Positions 1 through 10,893 of a DNA stretch of 64,000 bases are shown here, in pieces. This DNA is from Lentinula raphanica (Eukaryota; Basidiomycota; Agaricomycetes; Agaricales; Omphalotaceae): positions 248,001 through 312,000 of the forward strand of contig JANVFP010000042.1 of the NCBI GenBank assembly GCA_027919835.1, read 5' to 3'. The notes under the pieces were generated by a model. It was not told where the DNA came from and searched no databases. It saw only the letters and a program-made list of their open reading frames with translations. Numbering within the stretch: position 1 is the first letter of the stretch; each line of letters opens with the position of its first letter. Both the position numbers and the translations under genes were made by a program.

Positions 1-741
1 AAGAGTCAGTACTATGTAGAGGCTTATCAGACATGATCAGAGCGCACTGAGACACCAAAAACCCAAGATCTAACAAAGGAATCAACTCCTAGAGTGTCTG
101 ATCACCTTAGATCTGTCTGGATGTACTTTGGTATCTGTTCAGTGTCTTGATGGTGAAAAATGCAAAATTTCATACCAGATTCCTGTATCTGAGACACCTC
201 TGGAAGGCCTATAGTCTGTACAGATGTAGGAATGTGCTGGACAGTGAAATCAGAGCTCAGAAAGAGCTAGGGAACATGCAGGCAGCCTCACCCAGGTCAG
301 AGATGGTGGGGGAAGGAAAGGAAGAATGGGAGATCAAAAATTGATGTTTCAACTCGCTTTTACAGGCCTCTGCTCAGACCTCTGGCACCTGTAACAGCCA
401 CATCAATTTAAAACAGCCCCATGATCAATTGCCTGATGCATGTGAAGATGGGATCATGTACAGCTATCAGCTGATGATCCAGGCACCCTATAAGCGCTGG
501 AAATGTCCGAAATATGTCCAGGAATCTATGTGATGAGTCTAGGCATGGTGCTAAGTGATATAGAGGCTCTGGGAATGAAATAACACACAAGTGTTTTGAG
601 TGTGCATTTTAAAATGAGGATTGCAGGAGAACCACTAGACCAAATGCCTTCAAAATTATTTGCATCTTGAAGAGGACATCAAACTGTATATTTTCATCTA
701 AGACACCTATAGGTTTGGTCCAGGAATGCTTTGTGTAGAAT
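1..741 (-). mobile_element. A-B unit (family II non-coding repeat), left piece of an interrupted copy
   Basis: This non-coding stretch matches the middle of the 1315-bp A-B units at 49944-51258, 56557-57871 and 59390-60704; its outer end lies before the window start. Near 741 the match stops where a Ngaro-like element begins, and it resumes near 10570 to run to the usual end CATGTCGA at 10893. The two pieces are therefore one unit split by an insertion. Small open frames, such as the 65-codon one at 147-344, recur in the other copies, but this follows from high DNA identity and is not evidence of coding. Orientation is given relative to the family II genes. Confidence 0.85.
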
Positions 742-933
742 TGTGAGAATTCCGAGAGTCGAGGAATCTGCGGTTTCGAGTCGTGAGAATAACTTAGAAA
801 ATGAGCGTCTAAATCCTCGTACTTCTTGTTCAACTTCCGTGTACTCGAATTTATATCGATTCCAAAGCTCAAAGTTAAACGCTCTTCAGACGAAGAGCTC
901 TCAAGAATCTTCAAGAAAATCATCAAGTTTGGA
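742..933 (+). repeat. Split direct repeat A1 of element I
   Basis: These 192 bp recur at 10134-10325 (A2) with almost no change: both start TGTGAG and end AGTTTGGA. The copy here forms the 5' end of element I, upstream of gag. Confidence 0.9.
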
Positions 934-1044
934 TTGTGACGCGTTTTTCGTGTTGCTGTTCGCGCGTCTAGGTCTTTTGTCACCGCAGAAAGTTTTCCCT
1001 TTGTTGTGCAGCATACATTCAGTTTTTCTACCTTGCCCATCGTG

Positions 1045-3254
1045 ATGGCTCGCTCTCTTCGTCAAGACATCCCCTCTCGACGTACTCGAAACACTCTGGC
1101 CCAGTTGGACCCCGGCATGGCTGATCTGAACCCAGCCCCTGGAGTTGGGAGGGATGGTCCTCCTCCTTCGGGTTCTCTGGATCGGGCACCGGCAGGATCT
1201 TTCCAGGCAAATCGTGCTCTAAACGGCGAGCAGGGAGTCGCTGCCTGCCAGCGGGCTCGTGCGCGACAGAGTGGGTTAGGTCTGGGCTCTACCGGTGTTC
1301 CCTCTCGTCCACCCTCGCTGCAGGGTTGGGACTCGGAGGCTTTTCCTGCGGACCATGACCTGTTTGACGACATTCTCGGCGTTCCTGGGGGCATCAACAC
1401 GTCCCAGCATGGTTCGGGTGGGGGAGCTCCTCCTCCCGCTGTCACTTCCCACCCCGCTCGTCAGCCCAGTAGTCTCGGGTTGGAGGGTGGTGAAGCCAGT
1501 GTTCCCCGCTTGCTCGGTCGTGGTCCGATCGCGCCTAGTTCCCCCGATTCTGTTGGTGAGTTGTACTTTGTTTTCATTGTCGGCCGACCGGCTGTCTCGC
1601 CCAGGATGTTGGCTGCCTGGGCAGCAGTTTGGGTTTGGGCTTCTGCATCGTTGGTGACGTTGGTGTCTCCGGTGCTTGTGGGACATATGGTGCCCGGTGA
1701 TATGCTGTTGTATGCGTCTCCCTGGGGCAGTGGTGCCACAGGGTTGGACAGTTGGGACATTTGGTGCCCTCAAGTTGGCCGGGACAGTGGTGTTCCTGTG
1801 CTGGTGGTGGCCCAGTTGCACGGCCCGTTACTTTGTTTTGTCACTCCCAGTAGTCCCTGGGCTGGTTCTGACTGTACTTGTCCCCAGATTCCGATTCGGA
1901 CGCTTCTGAGTGGGGCGGGATTGAGGGGGAGGTTCGCGTTCTCCAGTCTCCTCTTCTGGGTCCTCCTTTCGAGTTTCGCCCAGCTCTCTCGCAGCGTCAG
2001 GAGCAGTCTTCGGGTGTGGAGCAGTTTCGGGAGACCAGTCGGTCTCAGGCCCGGAGCGAGCAGCTGGCTCTGGTGGAGTCCCCGAGTCATGAGAAGGTGG
2101 TCCGCTCCCATCTGACCACGGTCCCGTCTCCGCGTCGTGTTTTCAGTCAGGAGGATGGGGGTTGTGCGACGGTCCGTTATAACGATCATACCAGGCGACG
2201 CTTGAGGTCCGCGGATCCTATGGATGTCGACCAGGGTGTTGTGGGTGGGTCTCGTACCTGCTCCTTGGCTTTCCCTGACCCAAGAACCGCTCGTTATCTG
2301 GATGCGGATCCCGTCGGGATGTTGACATCCATGCACCCCATGGTGGTGAAGGTGCTGACTGAGGGTTGGCAGGAACCCATTCCCTTGGGGTACTTTGCCC
2401 GCCGGTTCAACCCTCTCATCCCTGGTCAGGCGTCTGGCGACCTCTCGACCCTTCGTATGGGTGAGAATGGCCAGGTGCAGGTGCACCATCGGCGTCTTCG
2501 TGACCTTCCCCTTGACGATCTGACGGAGTCTGATTGGTACCAGGTCGCGAGGGAGTTCCCCCGGGCAGTGAAGGAGTTCCTGATACCTCCTGGTCAGCGG
2601 TCGGTGGGTTCTGAGGTAGCCTTCGCTACCGCCGACATGCTGAAGGCTCTCTTCACTTTGATGGAGGAGAGGGATAGGTTTTCTAAGGAGATTACTCCAA
2701 TTTTCTATTATGTCGACCACAAGATCCGATGGTGGAGGGCTCACTCATTGGACAATATTCGGATTGATACCCTGGACGTTAAGACTTTTGAGAGTATCTA
2801 TCGCGAGTGGTGGGAGCGCGAGGATGAGAAGAAGAAGGAGGCCGAAAAGAAGGAAGCCGAGCGCCTGCTTGCGAGGGACAAGTTCTCTGGTCGTAGGGGT
2901 GGGTCGTCTGGTTTTGGGGGCACCTCTCACTCCGGTTATGGTGGGGGTGGGGAGGGCTCCTACCATGGTCACAAAGGTGCCAGGGCTTTCTCTGAGCGGT
3001 CCTCTGGTGGGGGCGGTCGCTCCTTTTGGTGCATCATCTGTGGACTGCCCGACCATGACAGCCGACGCCACCAGGCGTCTTCCTCTGACTACCTTAAGCG
3101 AGATGGGGATGGCATCTATCGCGACTCCGCTGGGAAGAGAGTCTGTTTCTCCTGGAATGGGACCAGGGGCTGCGACTTCAAGCCCTGCCAGAAGGGTGAC
3201 CACCGGTGTGGTATCTGCGGGGCGACGCAGCACACCTCCCAGACCCACGCTTAG
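1045..3254 (+). CDS. Gag-like protein of element I (spliced)
   Basis: Inferred structural protein of the retroelement. Two exons are proposed, 1045-1555 and 1888-3254, joined across a GTGAGT..CCCCAG intron of 332 bp. The join keeps phase (G|AT gives Asp) and connects two acidic Ser/Asp-rich stretches. The N-terminal half is Pro/Gly/Ser-rich and low-complexity. The middle is a helical, charged region typical of Gag. The C-terminus has a Gly/Ser-rich linker and Cys/His clusters (CIICG..H, then CFSW..C..C..H.CGICG..H) that look like zinc knuckles. The start is the first ATG after A1 with a long open frame. It ends at TAG 3252-3254, and RT follows in another frame. A frameshift instead of an intron cannot be excluded. 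Confidence 0.75.
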
Positions 3255-3255
3255 T

Positions 3256-5065
3256 GCTGACTTCCCCATCACCACCCGTCTAATCGCAGATGAGTGGGTG
3301 AGGGTGCTGGGAGAGGCGGGAGTACTCGACCAGTTCGGCGATGTTCCGGAAGGCATCGCAAATGGCTTTGATATCGGCGTTGACCGCCTGTTTATTTCGC
3401 ATACTTTCATTCCCCCGAATCATTTCAAGACTGAGGCAGAGGCAGCAGTTGTGCGTGAGAAGTTTAAGGAGGAGATAGCACTGGGGAGGATCTCACCTGC
3501 ATTCGATCCGGTCGTTCTGGAACAGCTAGTCGGTCCTTTCAGGACATCTCCCATGGCGGTTATTGAACAGCGCCCTGGAAAGTTTCGTATCATCATCAAC
3601 CATTCCTATCCCGACAAACGTTTTCCTACTACACTTGAGGACGCATCCTTCCAGGTGGACAGCGATACCTTCATAGATCCGACAAAAATTTCGGTCAACT
3701 CGTTGATAGATTCTGACGATTTCCCCTGTGACTGGGGAACTTTTTCTGATGCCTTTTTGATGGTTGCTGAGGCGCCGGCAGGTATGCCTGCTGTAGCTGT
3801 GGTCCTGTTTTGTGAATACTGACTTGGACTTAGGTACTCAGGCAGCTGTATTTGATGTGGACGCCGCGTTCAGGAATCTACCCATCCGGCCAGAGGTTCG
3901 ACGGTTTGTGGCGCTGTTCCTGGATGGCAAGGTTCATCTCGACTTGGCCTTAAATTTTGGGGTTCGTTCTGCTCCCGGGGTATGGGGTCGGGTTGCCGAC
4001 GTCATGGCATGGATTTTGAAGTATAAAGGTGTAGAAGCACTGTTGAAGTGGGTGGACGACTTCGTATTCTTTCGTTACCCTGTGGGTGTGGATGAGAGTG
4101 GTGCATGGCGATATGCATATGATGCTTCTCTCATCTGGAAAGTGGCAGAAATCTTGGGCTGGCCTTGGGCTCTACACAAGTTTGTGGACTTCGCCACGGC
4201 TTTCAAGTACATCGGGTTTTGGTGGGACTTGGTGATGAAGACAGTGGAGCTACCTCCGAAGGAGAAGAAGACGAAATATCTGGCGAAGTTGCAGTCCTGG
4301 TTGGATGTGGAGGTGGTGCACAAGTCCCGGGACGAGGTGGACAAGTTGATAGGAACGTTCAACCATGTGTGTTTGATACTTCCAGCTGGATGAGTTCACC
4401 TAGTCTCCCTTTACAAACTTCGCTCAACTTTTCGGGACCCATCGAAACCATTCGTTCGTCATCGCGTAACAGAGGTGGTAAAGCGAGACTTGATGTGGTG
4501 GCGTGAGCAGCTCGAGGCTGAATTTTGTGGGATGCGGATCATCTCCCCACCGCCGGTCGACGAGTCGGTAGCGCTGTTTGTGGACGCTTCAACTGGATGG
4601 GGTATAGGATTGGTTCTGAATGGCCGGTGGTTGGCATGGGAATACAAGCCGGGATGGCAAGGTCCCAACAACGAGCGTGGTATAGGCTGGGGTGAGATGG
4701 TCGCCGTGGAAATGTGCATTCGCACACTGGTTGCGTCGCATATGTCCAACGTGCGTGTTGTGATCCACTCAGATAACATGGGCGTGGTTGGCGCTTTGAA
4801 GAAGCAGTGCTCTCGTGGGCCAGAGCAGAATCACATTTTGGGTAAAATCATTGGATTGATGCAGACTCACACCATATGGGTAGATTGCGTATGGATTTCG
4901 ACACACGACAATCCAGCTGATGGTCCATCGAGGGGTATCTTCCCGCCAAAGAAGAAGTTATATCACCATCCTCCGGCGATTCCGTTGCACTTGAAACATC
5001 TGTTGTATCCTTCAGTGTCTCCGCAGGATGTACGATTGAAGAAGAAGGAGAAATCGGACGAATAG
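3256..5065 (+). pseudogene. Reverse transcriptase-RNase H of element I, one premature stop
   Basis: RT domain: the first catalytic Asp is in AVFDVDAAF and the YxDD-type motif is KWVDDF. RNase H follows with Asp in LFVDAS, Glu in GEMVAVE, Asp in HSDN and Asp in NPAD. A 52-bp intron (3782-3833, GTATGC..TTAG) joins EAPAG to TQAAVFD in frame. At 4391-4393 an in-frame TGA interrupts an otherwise continuous frame (..LPAG, stop, VHLVSLYK..). CGA (Arg) is the likely ancestor, so one transition could explain it. There is no good ATG between the gag stop and the RT domain, and RT is shifted by +1 relative to gag, so expression by frameshifting or splicing is likely. Annotated as a pseudogene only because of the single stop. 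Confidence 0.85.
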
Positions 5066-5277
5066 ACTCAGTAAATCAAAGGACTTGGTTATGTTAGCTT
5101 ATACTGGTAATTGTGAATTTTGTACGCTTGTGTACTTAGATACAGACTGTAGCCCGACGAATTATGGCTATGTAATATTATTGAGATTAGTAAGAACAGT
5201 CCAATTGGCGAGTGGGTGTCTTTGTAAGCACTAGACCTATTAGAGACTTTCACCACAACATCCACTATTGTCGCTCC

Positions 5278-6333
5278 ATGCCTCCCTACCGCTCATTCAC
5301 TTCCAACGACACGAACTATGACATTACTACGAATGCGGAAGGTCACGAAGGTGAAAACGAGGATCTCGCCCAGAAGGTTCAGGAGATGATGGAGGATTCG
5401 GTGACTGAGGCAACTCAAATTCGTCAGCATCGCCAAGTCGACGTATTCCTTCTATTCGCAGCGAAACGCGGGTTGAAACCAATCGACGTATCCCCTCCGA
5501 CAGAACAACTTATTTGCGAATTCGCCGTTTCGTTTGCTGGAAAGGTAGCAGGTGCAACCGCTCGAACGTATGTCACGGCGGTGAAGAAATGGGTTATCCG
5601 GAGGGGTTTGGTTTGGAAGGGTAGCCCACGCTTAGACCAAGTCCTGAAGGGAGTTAATCGTCATACCCCGGATTCGTCATTACAAGAGGAACGTTCTCCT
5701 GTCAAGATTGAATATCTGAAGATACTGTTTCGAGACAAGGACAGGGAGGAGACTTTTCGGCGTTGCAGGAACGCGGCAGCAGTACTGCTGTTTTTCGGCC
5801 AGATGAGGGCCATAGAAGTTCTCCCCCATTCCTCTGCCATTGGTTCATACCCGAAGTCACTCCCTCGCGTACGAGATCTCACGGAGCCCAATGAAAATGG
5901 TGCTCGTTTCCTTCATCTTCCGAAGACAAAGACACAACAGGTCCGCGGGGAGAAGGTCATCCTTACACCAAATGGAACGGAGGTCGATCCACTCAAGGCC
6001 TTGGCAAAACACCTCACTGCGAATAGGCTTGGTCCAGAGGACCCTTTGTTTGCTTACAGGAATGGAGAAGGCGGTTTGGAAGTGTTGTCGCGTTCATCAT
6101 TCCTCGCTTCGTGCAACGACACTTGGAGCGTGCATGGAATTCCCCGGATCACAGGGCATTGCTTCAGGATCGGAGGGACAACTCATTATCTACTCGCGGG
6201 CGTTTCGCCGGATGTAGTGAAGGCGTTGGGCAGGTGGAAATCCGATGCCTTTTTGCGATATTGGCGAAACCTGGACCAACTGGCGACGATCCACGTTGGC
6301 GATCACGCAAGGCACATTCTACGGACCAGGTAA
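5278..6333 (+). CDS. Tyrosine recombinase (YR) of element I
   Basis: About 352 residues from ATG 5278; the frame is open further upstream but has no better ATG. The C-terminal catalytic domain shows the expected residues: Arg in FFGQMRAIE, the HxxR motif in GHCFRIGG, and a Tyr after GRWKSDAF (FLRYWR). The N-terminal half resembles the core-binding (SAM-like) domain. In YR retroelements this enzyme inserts the circular cDNA without target duplication. The frame appears intact. It lies 213 bp after the RT gene on the same strand, with no recognisable feature between them. Confidence 0.88.
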   Translation: MPPYRSFTSNDTNYDITTNAEGHEGENEDLAQKVQEMMEDSVTEATQIRQHRQVDVFLLFAAKRGLKPIDVSPPTEQLICEFAVSFAGKVAGATARTYVTAVKKWVIRRGLVWKGSPRLDQVLKGVNRHTPDSSLQEERSPVKIEYLKILFRDKDREETFRRCRNAAAVLLFFGQMRAIEVLPHSSAIGSYPKSLPRVRDLTEPNENGARFLHLPKTKTQQVRGEKVILTPNGTEVDPLKALAKHLTANRLGPEDPLFAYRNGEGGLEVLSRSSFLASCNDTWSVHGIPRITGHCFRIGGTTHYLLAGVSPDVVKALGRWKSDAFLRYWRNLDQLATIHVGDHARHILRTR

Positions 6334-6407
6334 TGGGAAGAAGAGGAGTATTCCTGCGCCTGGCTTGCAAGCTTTGGGGTTCGTTACTCAGTAACGATGC
6401 GCTAGGC

Positions 6408-9400
6408 CACCCGTAGCTGTAGGAGCTTCGCGAAGTAGTCCGATAAGTCTCGAAGATTACTTCGCGAAGTAACCCGAGTGGCTCTCGAAGCTCAAAAAAC
6501 CCTTTCGGGCAGGCCAGTAGGGCTCCGGGGGGTGCTCGGCTATTTAGTATATTTATTAATATTCAATAATTCTTTTATTATTTAATAGGTATATTATAAT
6601 AAATCTACTTCGCGAAGCTATGCTGCACTTCGCGAAGTGACTACGTTTACGACAATCATGAAATCAGGTAAATTAGGGTTACATCATTACATCATTGATT
6701 TCCTTTTTGGGTTATGGTATTTTTGAATAGAAAAATGCATGTTATGATATCATTGATTCTGGGATGCTAAAAATCACAGATGAATCCAAAAATGGCTATA
6801 GGGAGGCACTGGCTACCTCAGGCACATCAAAATTGCCTAAAAAGGAAATTGGTCCAAAAATAGAACTTGATCTCATCAGGTAGCAAAAAATCTGAAAAAA
6901 TCATGAAAAATACTCAAAAATTCAGGGTCACCTCAATGGCCCTGAAAACGCAAAATAAAAAAAATACGCGACAAGTGTAAAAATTTTTATCACTCCAAAT
7001 CATACCAGATCCTCTATACATTTAGTATATATGATGTACATGCTATTTTTAGCACCCCTGGTACACTCAGACACTCAGAATGGCTTATATCATTTAATGT
7101 ATTCAGCACACTCAATGCTTATTATACTTAACACACTTAACAATGAAAAAACTCAGAATAGTAGTAATGTATTACATGCTATTTTTAGCACCCCTAGTAC
7201 ACTCAGACACTTAGAATGGCTTATATCATTCAATATATTCAGCACACTCAATGCTTATTATACTTAACACACTTAACAATGACAAAACTCGGAATAGTAG
7301 TAATGTATATCATACTCAACACACTCAACAATGAAAAACCTCAAAATAGTGTTCATGTGTATTATACTTAACACACTTAACACACTTAACAATGAAAAAA
7401 CTCGGAATAGTAGTAATGTATATCATACTCAACACACTCAACAATGAAAAACCTCAAAATAGTGTTCATGTGTATTATACTTAACACACCTAACACACTT
7501 AACAATGAAAAACTCGGAATAGTAGTAATGTATATCATACTCAACACACTCAACACACTCAACAATGAAAAACCTCAAAATAGTGTTCATGTGTATTATA
7601 CTTAACACACTTAACACACTTCACAATGAAAAAACTCGGAATAGTAGTAATGTATATCATACTCAACACACTCAACAATGAAAAACCTCAAAATAGTGTT
7701 CATGTGTATTATACTTAACACACCTAACACACTTAACAATGAAAAAACTCGGAATAGTAGTAATGTATATCATACTCAACACACTCAACAATGAAAAACC
7801 TCGAAACAGTGTTCATGTGTATTATACTTAACATACTCAACACACTTAACAATGAAAAAACTCAGAACAGTGCTCATGTGTGTTACACTTAACACACTTC
7901 ATCAATCAATATAACATACTTAACAATCAAAAACTTGGAGTAGTGTTATCACACATTATACTTAACACACTTCATCAGTAAGTATAACATACCTTCAATA
8001 CGACATTGTTATACTATGACACACTTATAACAACGAGTTTTGGGCGCTTATGGGCGCTTATGGGCGCTTATTTGGGGTTTTTGAGACGAAATTCATTAAT
8101 AGCACACTCAATAATTTTTGTGTGGGCTCTATATTGTGTCAGGATGTTGTCTATATCATATTCCTCTAGATATAATTTGGAGAACTCGAAAATACAACCT
8201 GTGTGGCTAGCTATACTATAATCTTTTGTAATATAACAGTGTTTTATGTAAATGACAGTGCATACACCCATGTTATGAAGTCAAACTGCTGCTGGGTCAT
8301 AAAAAGAGTCATCCTATAACCTATTCTATGTTAACTCTATGTGATACAGCCAAGAGATTTGTAATGGGGGTCATTGAATATGACATCTATTGTTACATGT
8401 AAGTGTACACATCTATAGTGTACATGAAACATGTACATGTATATCACAGAGTCTAACCTTTATGATAGCTATCTGAATCATGTACAAACACTGTCAGTAG
8501 ACTGTAGGAGTGCTTTCCTGATGGACCAGCATCAGTATACTTGCATTACATGGACATATGCATTGGCATTTACATAAAACACTGTTATATCACAAAAGAT
8601 CATAGTATAGCTAGCCACACAGGTTATATTTTTGAGTTCTCCGAATTATATCTAGAGGAATATGATATAGACAACATCCTGACACAATATAGAGCCCACA
8701 CAAAAATTATTGAGTGTGCTATTAATGAATTTCGTCTCAAAAACCCCAAATAAGCGCCCATAAGCGCCCAAAACTCGTTGTTATAAGTGTGTCATAGTAT
8801 AACAATGTCCTATTGAAGGTATGTTATACTTACTGATGAAGTGTGTTAAGTATAATGTGTGATAACACTACTCCGAGTTTTTGATTGTTAAGTATGTTAT
8901 ATTGATTGATGAAATGTGTCAAGTGTGTTGAGTATGTTAAGTATAATATATATGAACACTGTTCTGAGGGTTTTCATTGTTAAGTGCATTATGTGTGTTG
9001 AGTATAACACACATGAACACTGTTTCGAGGTTTTTCATTGTTGAGTGTGTTGGGTATGAAATACATTACTACTATTCCGAGTTTTTTCATTGTTAAGTGT
9101 GTTAAGTGTGTTAAGTATAATACACATGAACACTGTTTTGAGGTTTTTCATTGTTGAGTGTGTTGAGTATGATATACATTACTACTATTCTGAGTTTTTT
9201 CATTGTTAAGTGTGTTAAGTGTAATAAGCATTGAGTGTGCTGAATATATTGAATGATATAAGCCATTCTGAGTATCTGAGTGTACCAGGGGTGCTAAAAA
9301 TAGCATGTACATCATATATACTCAATGTATAGAGGATCTGGTATGATTTGGAGTGATAAAAATTTTTACACTTGTCGCGTATTTTTTTTTATTTTGCATT

Positions 9401-9940
9401 TTCAGGGCCATTGAGGTGACCCTGAATTTTTTGAGTATTTTTCATGATTTTTTCAGATTTTTTGCTACCTGATGAGATCAAGTTCTATTTTTGGACCAAT
9501 TTCCTTTTTAGGCAATTTTGATGTGCCTGAGGTAGGCAGTACCTCCCTATAGCCATTTTTGGATTCATCTGTGATTTTTAGCATCCCAAAATCAATGATA
9601 TCATAACATGCATTTTTCTATTCAAAAATACCATAACCCAAAAAGGAAATCAATGACGTAATGATGTAACCCTAATTTACCTGATTCCATGATTGTCGTA
9701 AACGTAGTCACTTCGCGAAGTGCAGCATAGCTTCGCGAAGTAGATTTATTATAATATACCTATTAAATAATAAAAGAATTATTGAATATCAATAAATATA
9801 CTAAATAGCCGAGCACCCCCCGGAGCCCTACTGGCCTGCCCGAAAGGGTTTTTTGAGCTTCGAGAGCCACTCGGGTTACTTCGCGAAGTAATCTTTGAGA
9901 CTTATCGGACTACTTCGCGAAGCTCTTACAGCTTCAGCTG
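6408..9940. mobile_element. Giant palindromic (fold-back) TIR element with TTCGCGAA words
   Basis: The ends are CACCCGTAGCTGTAGGAGC (left) and, reverse-complemented, CAGCTGAAGCTGTAAGAGC (right). They are flanked by the 7-bp duplication GCTAGGC at 6401-6407 and 9941-9947. The arms (about 6408-8255 and 8560-9940) are inverted copies around a loop of about 300 bp. Near both ends the palindrome CTTCGCGAAG recurs several times, followed by a GC-rich stretch, AT-rich DNA and a minisatellite. The core carries GGGCGCTTATGGGCGCTTAT. There are no transposase-like frames, so it is probably non-autonomous. Removing it and one target duplication rejoins the 3' flank of element I. Confidence 0.88.
7080..8000. 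repeat. Minisatellite in the left arm of the 6408-9940 palindrome
   Basis: Alternating units of the type CACTTAACAATGAAAAAACT / CTCAACAATGAAAAACCTC, with a longer period of about 115-120 bp, are repeated about six times. The right arm holds the inverted version at about 8790-9250 with fewer units, which accounts for most of the length difference between the arms. Confidence 0.8.
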
Positions 9941-9956
9941 GCTAGGCTTAGGGGTT

Positions 9957-10133
9957 GGGTTCTTCGTAACTGACTTTCCGCACCCCCAGCTTGGTTAGCA
10001 AATTTCGATAGTTGTAGAAATTTGCTTTCTGCTAGCGCTAACCCATAACAAACTATTAGTACCTCATATGAATGACATTGTGATATTGGATTTGTAAATG
10101 CTCGGTAGATTGTTAAGTGAACGAAACTCGAAA
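9957..10133 (+). repeat. Split direct repeat B1 of element I
   Basis: 177 bp starting GGGTTCTTCGTAACTG and ending AACTCGAAA. It recurs at 10390-10566 with one visible substitution and lies directly before A2. Confidence 0.9.
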
Positions 10134-10325
10134 TGTGAGGATTCCGAGAGTCGAGGAATCTGCGGTTTCGAGTCGTGAGAATAACTTAGAAAATGAGCGT
10201 CTAAATCCTCGTACTTCTTGTTCAACTTCCGTGTACTCGAATTTATATCGATTCCAAAGCTCAAAGTTAAACGCTCTTCAGACGAAGAGCTCTCAAGAAT
10301 CTTCAAGAAAATCATCAAGTTTGGA
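10134..10325 (+). repeat. Split direct repeat A2 of element I
   Basis: 192-bp copy of A1 (742-933), directly joined to B1. It is followed by a 64-bp spacer before B2. Confidence 0.9.
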
Positions 10326-10389
10326 CCCTCCTACCCACCCTAGTACAAGTAAGTTTCATTGATATGAGGATACTGGTAGTTGAGGAAGT

Positions 10390-10566
10390 GGGTTCTTCGT
10401 AACTGACTTTCCGCACCCCCAGCTTGGTTAGCGAATTTCGATAGTTGTAGAAATTTGCTTTCTGCTAGCGCTAACCCATAACAAACTATTAGTACCTCAT
10501 ATGAATGACATTGTGATATTGGATTTGTAAATGCTCGGTAGATTGTTAAGTGAACGAAACTCGAAA
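10390..10566 (+). repeat. Split direct repeat B2, 3' end of element I
   Basis: 177-bp copy of B1. After its last bases (CTCGAAA) the interrupted A-B unit resumes, so this is the 3' terminus of element I. Confidence 0.88.
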
Positions 10567-10893
10567 AGAAAATATTTCAAAAACTTTATTAAAGCATTCT
10601 GAAAAAATATGAATAACTCAACACAGAGTGAGTATCATCATAGGGTTATAGTGGACAACTTGTAGGGACAATAGAGCTCTGTATGCGTACACAGTATAGT
10701 GGCAAGAGCACTTGAGGGTGGCCAGCAATTAAGTGTATTCATGTACACATTAGGTATGATGAAGGTGAAGACCTTCATGTACATACCTGTTGTGATGAAT
10801 AGTGCACTATAATTACTGGGACTCGGAGATGATCTGTTGTTTGCAGAGGCCTGCAGAAAGGCTCCCTACCCTTGGAATCCGCCTTCATGTCGA
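10567..10893 (-). mobile_element. A-B unit, right piece of the interrupted copy
   Basis: Continues the 1-741 piece: it aligns from about 10570 with the part of the A-B unit that follows the break, and ends at the characteristic CATGTCGA. The flank to the right (GTATTATATAC) is unrelated to the other copies. Confidence 0.8.

Larger units (their letters stand above)
742..10566 (+). mobile_element. Ngaro-like tyrosine-recombinase retrotransposon (element I), split by a palindromic insertion
   Basis: A full-length element is visible: repeat A1 (742-933), gag, RT/RNase H and YR recombinase on the plus strand, then B1 (9957-10133), A2 (10134-10325) and B2 (10390-10566). The order A1-genes-B1-A2-B2 is the split-direct-repeat layout known for Ngaro/PAT-type YR retroelements. 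These copy RNA to DNA and integrate a circle by recombination, without integrase or target duplication. No DNA methyltransferase gene of the DIRS type is seen. The element sits inside an A-B unit and is interrupted at 6401-9947 by a 3.5-kb palindrome. Only one clear disabling change (an RT stop) is seen in its coding part. Confidence 0.88.

Noticed and set aside
147..344. 65-codon frame repeated in every A-B unit
   Set aside because: Conservation equals the DNA identity of the whole unit, substitutions are not biased to third positions, and both strands are equally open.
7080..8000. Regular repeats resembling a CRISPR array
   Set aside because: Spacers are also repeats, the unit lies in an arm of a palindromic transposon, and the genome is eukaryotic.
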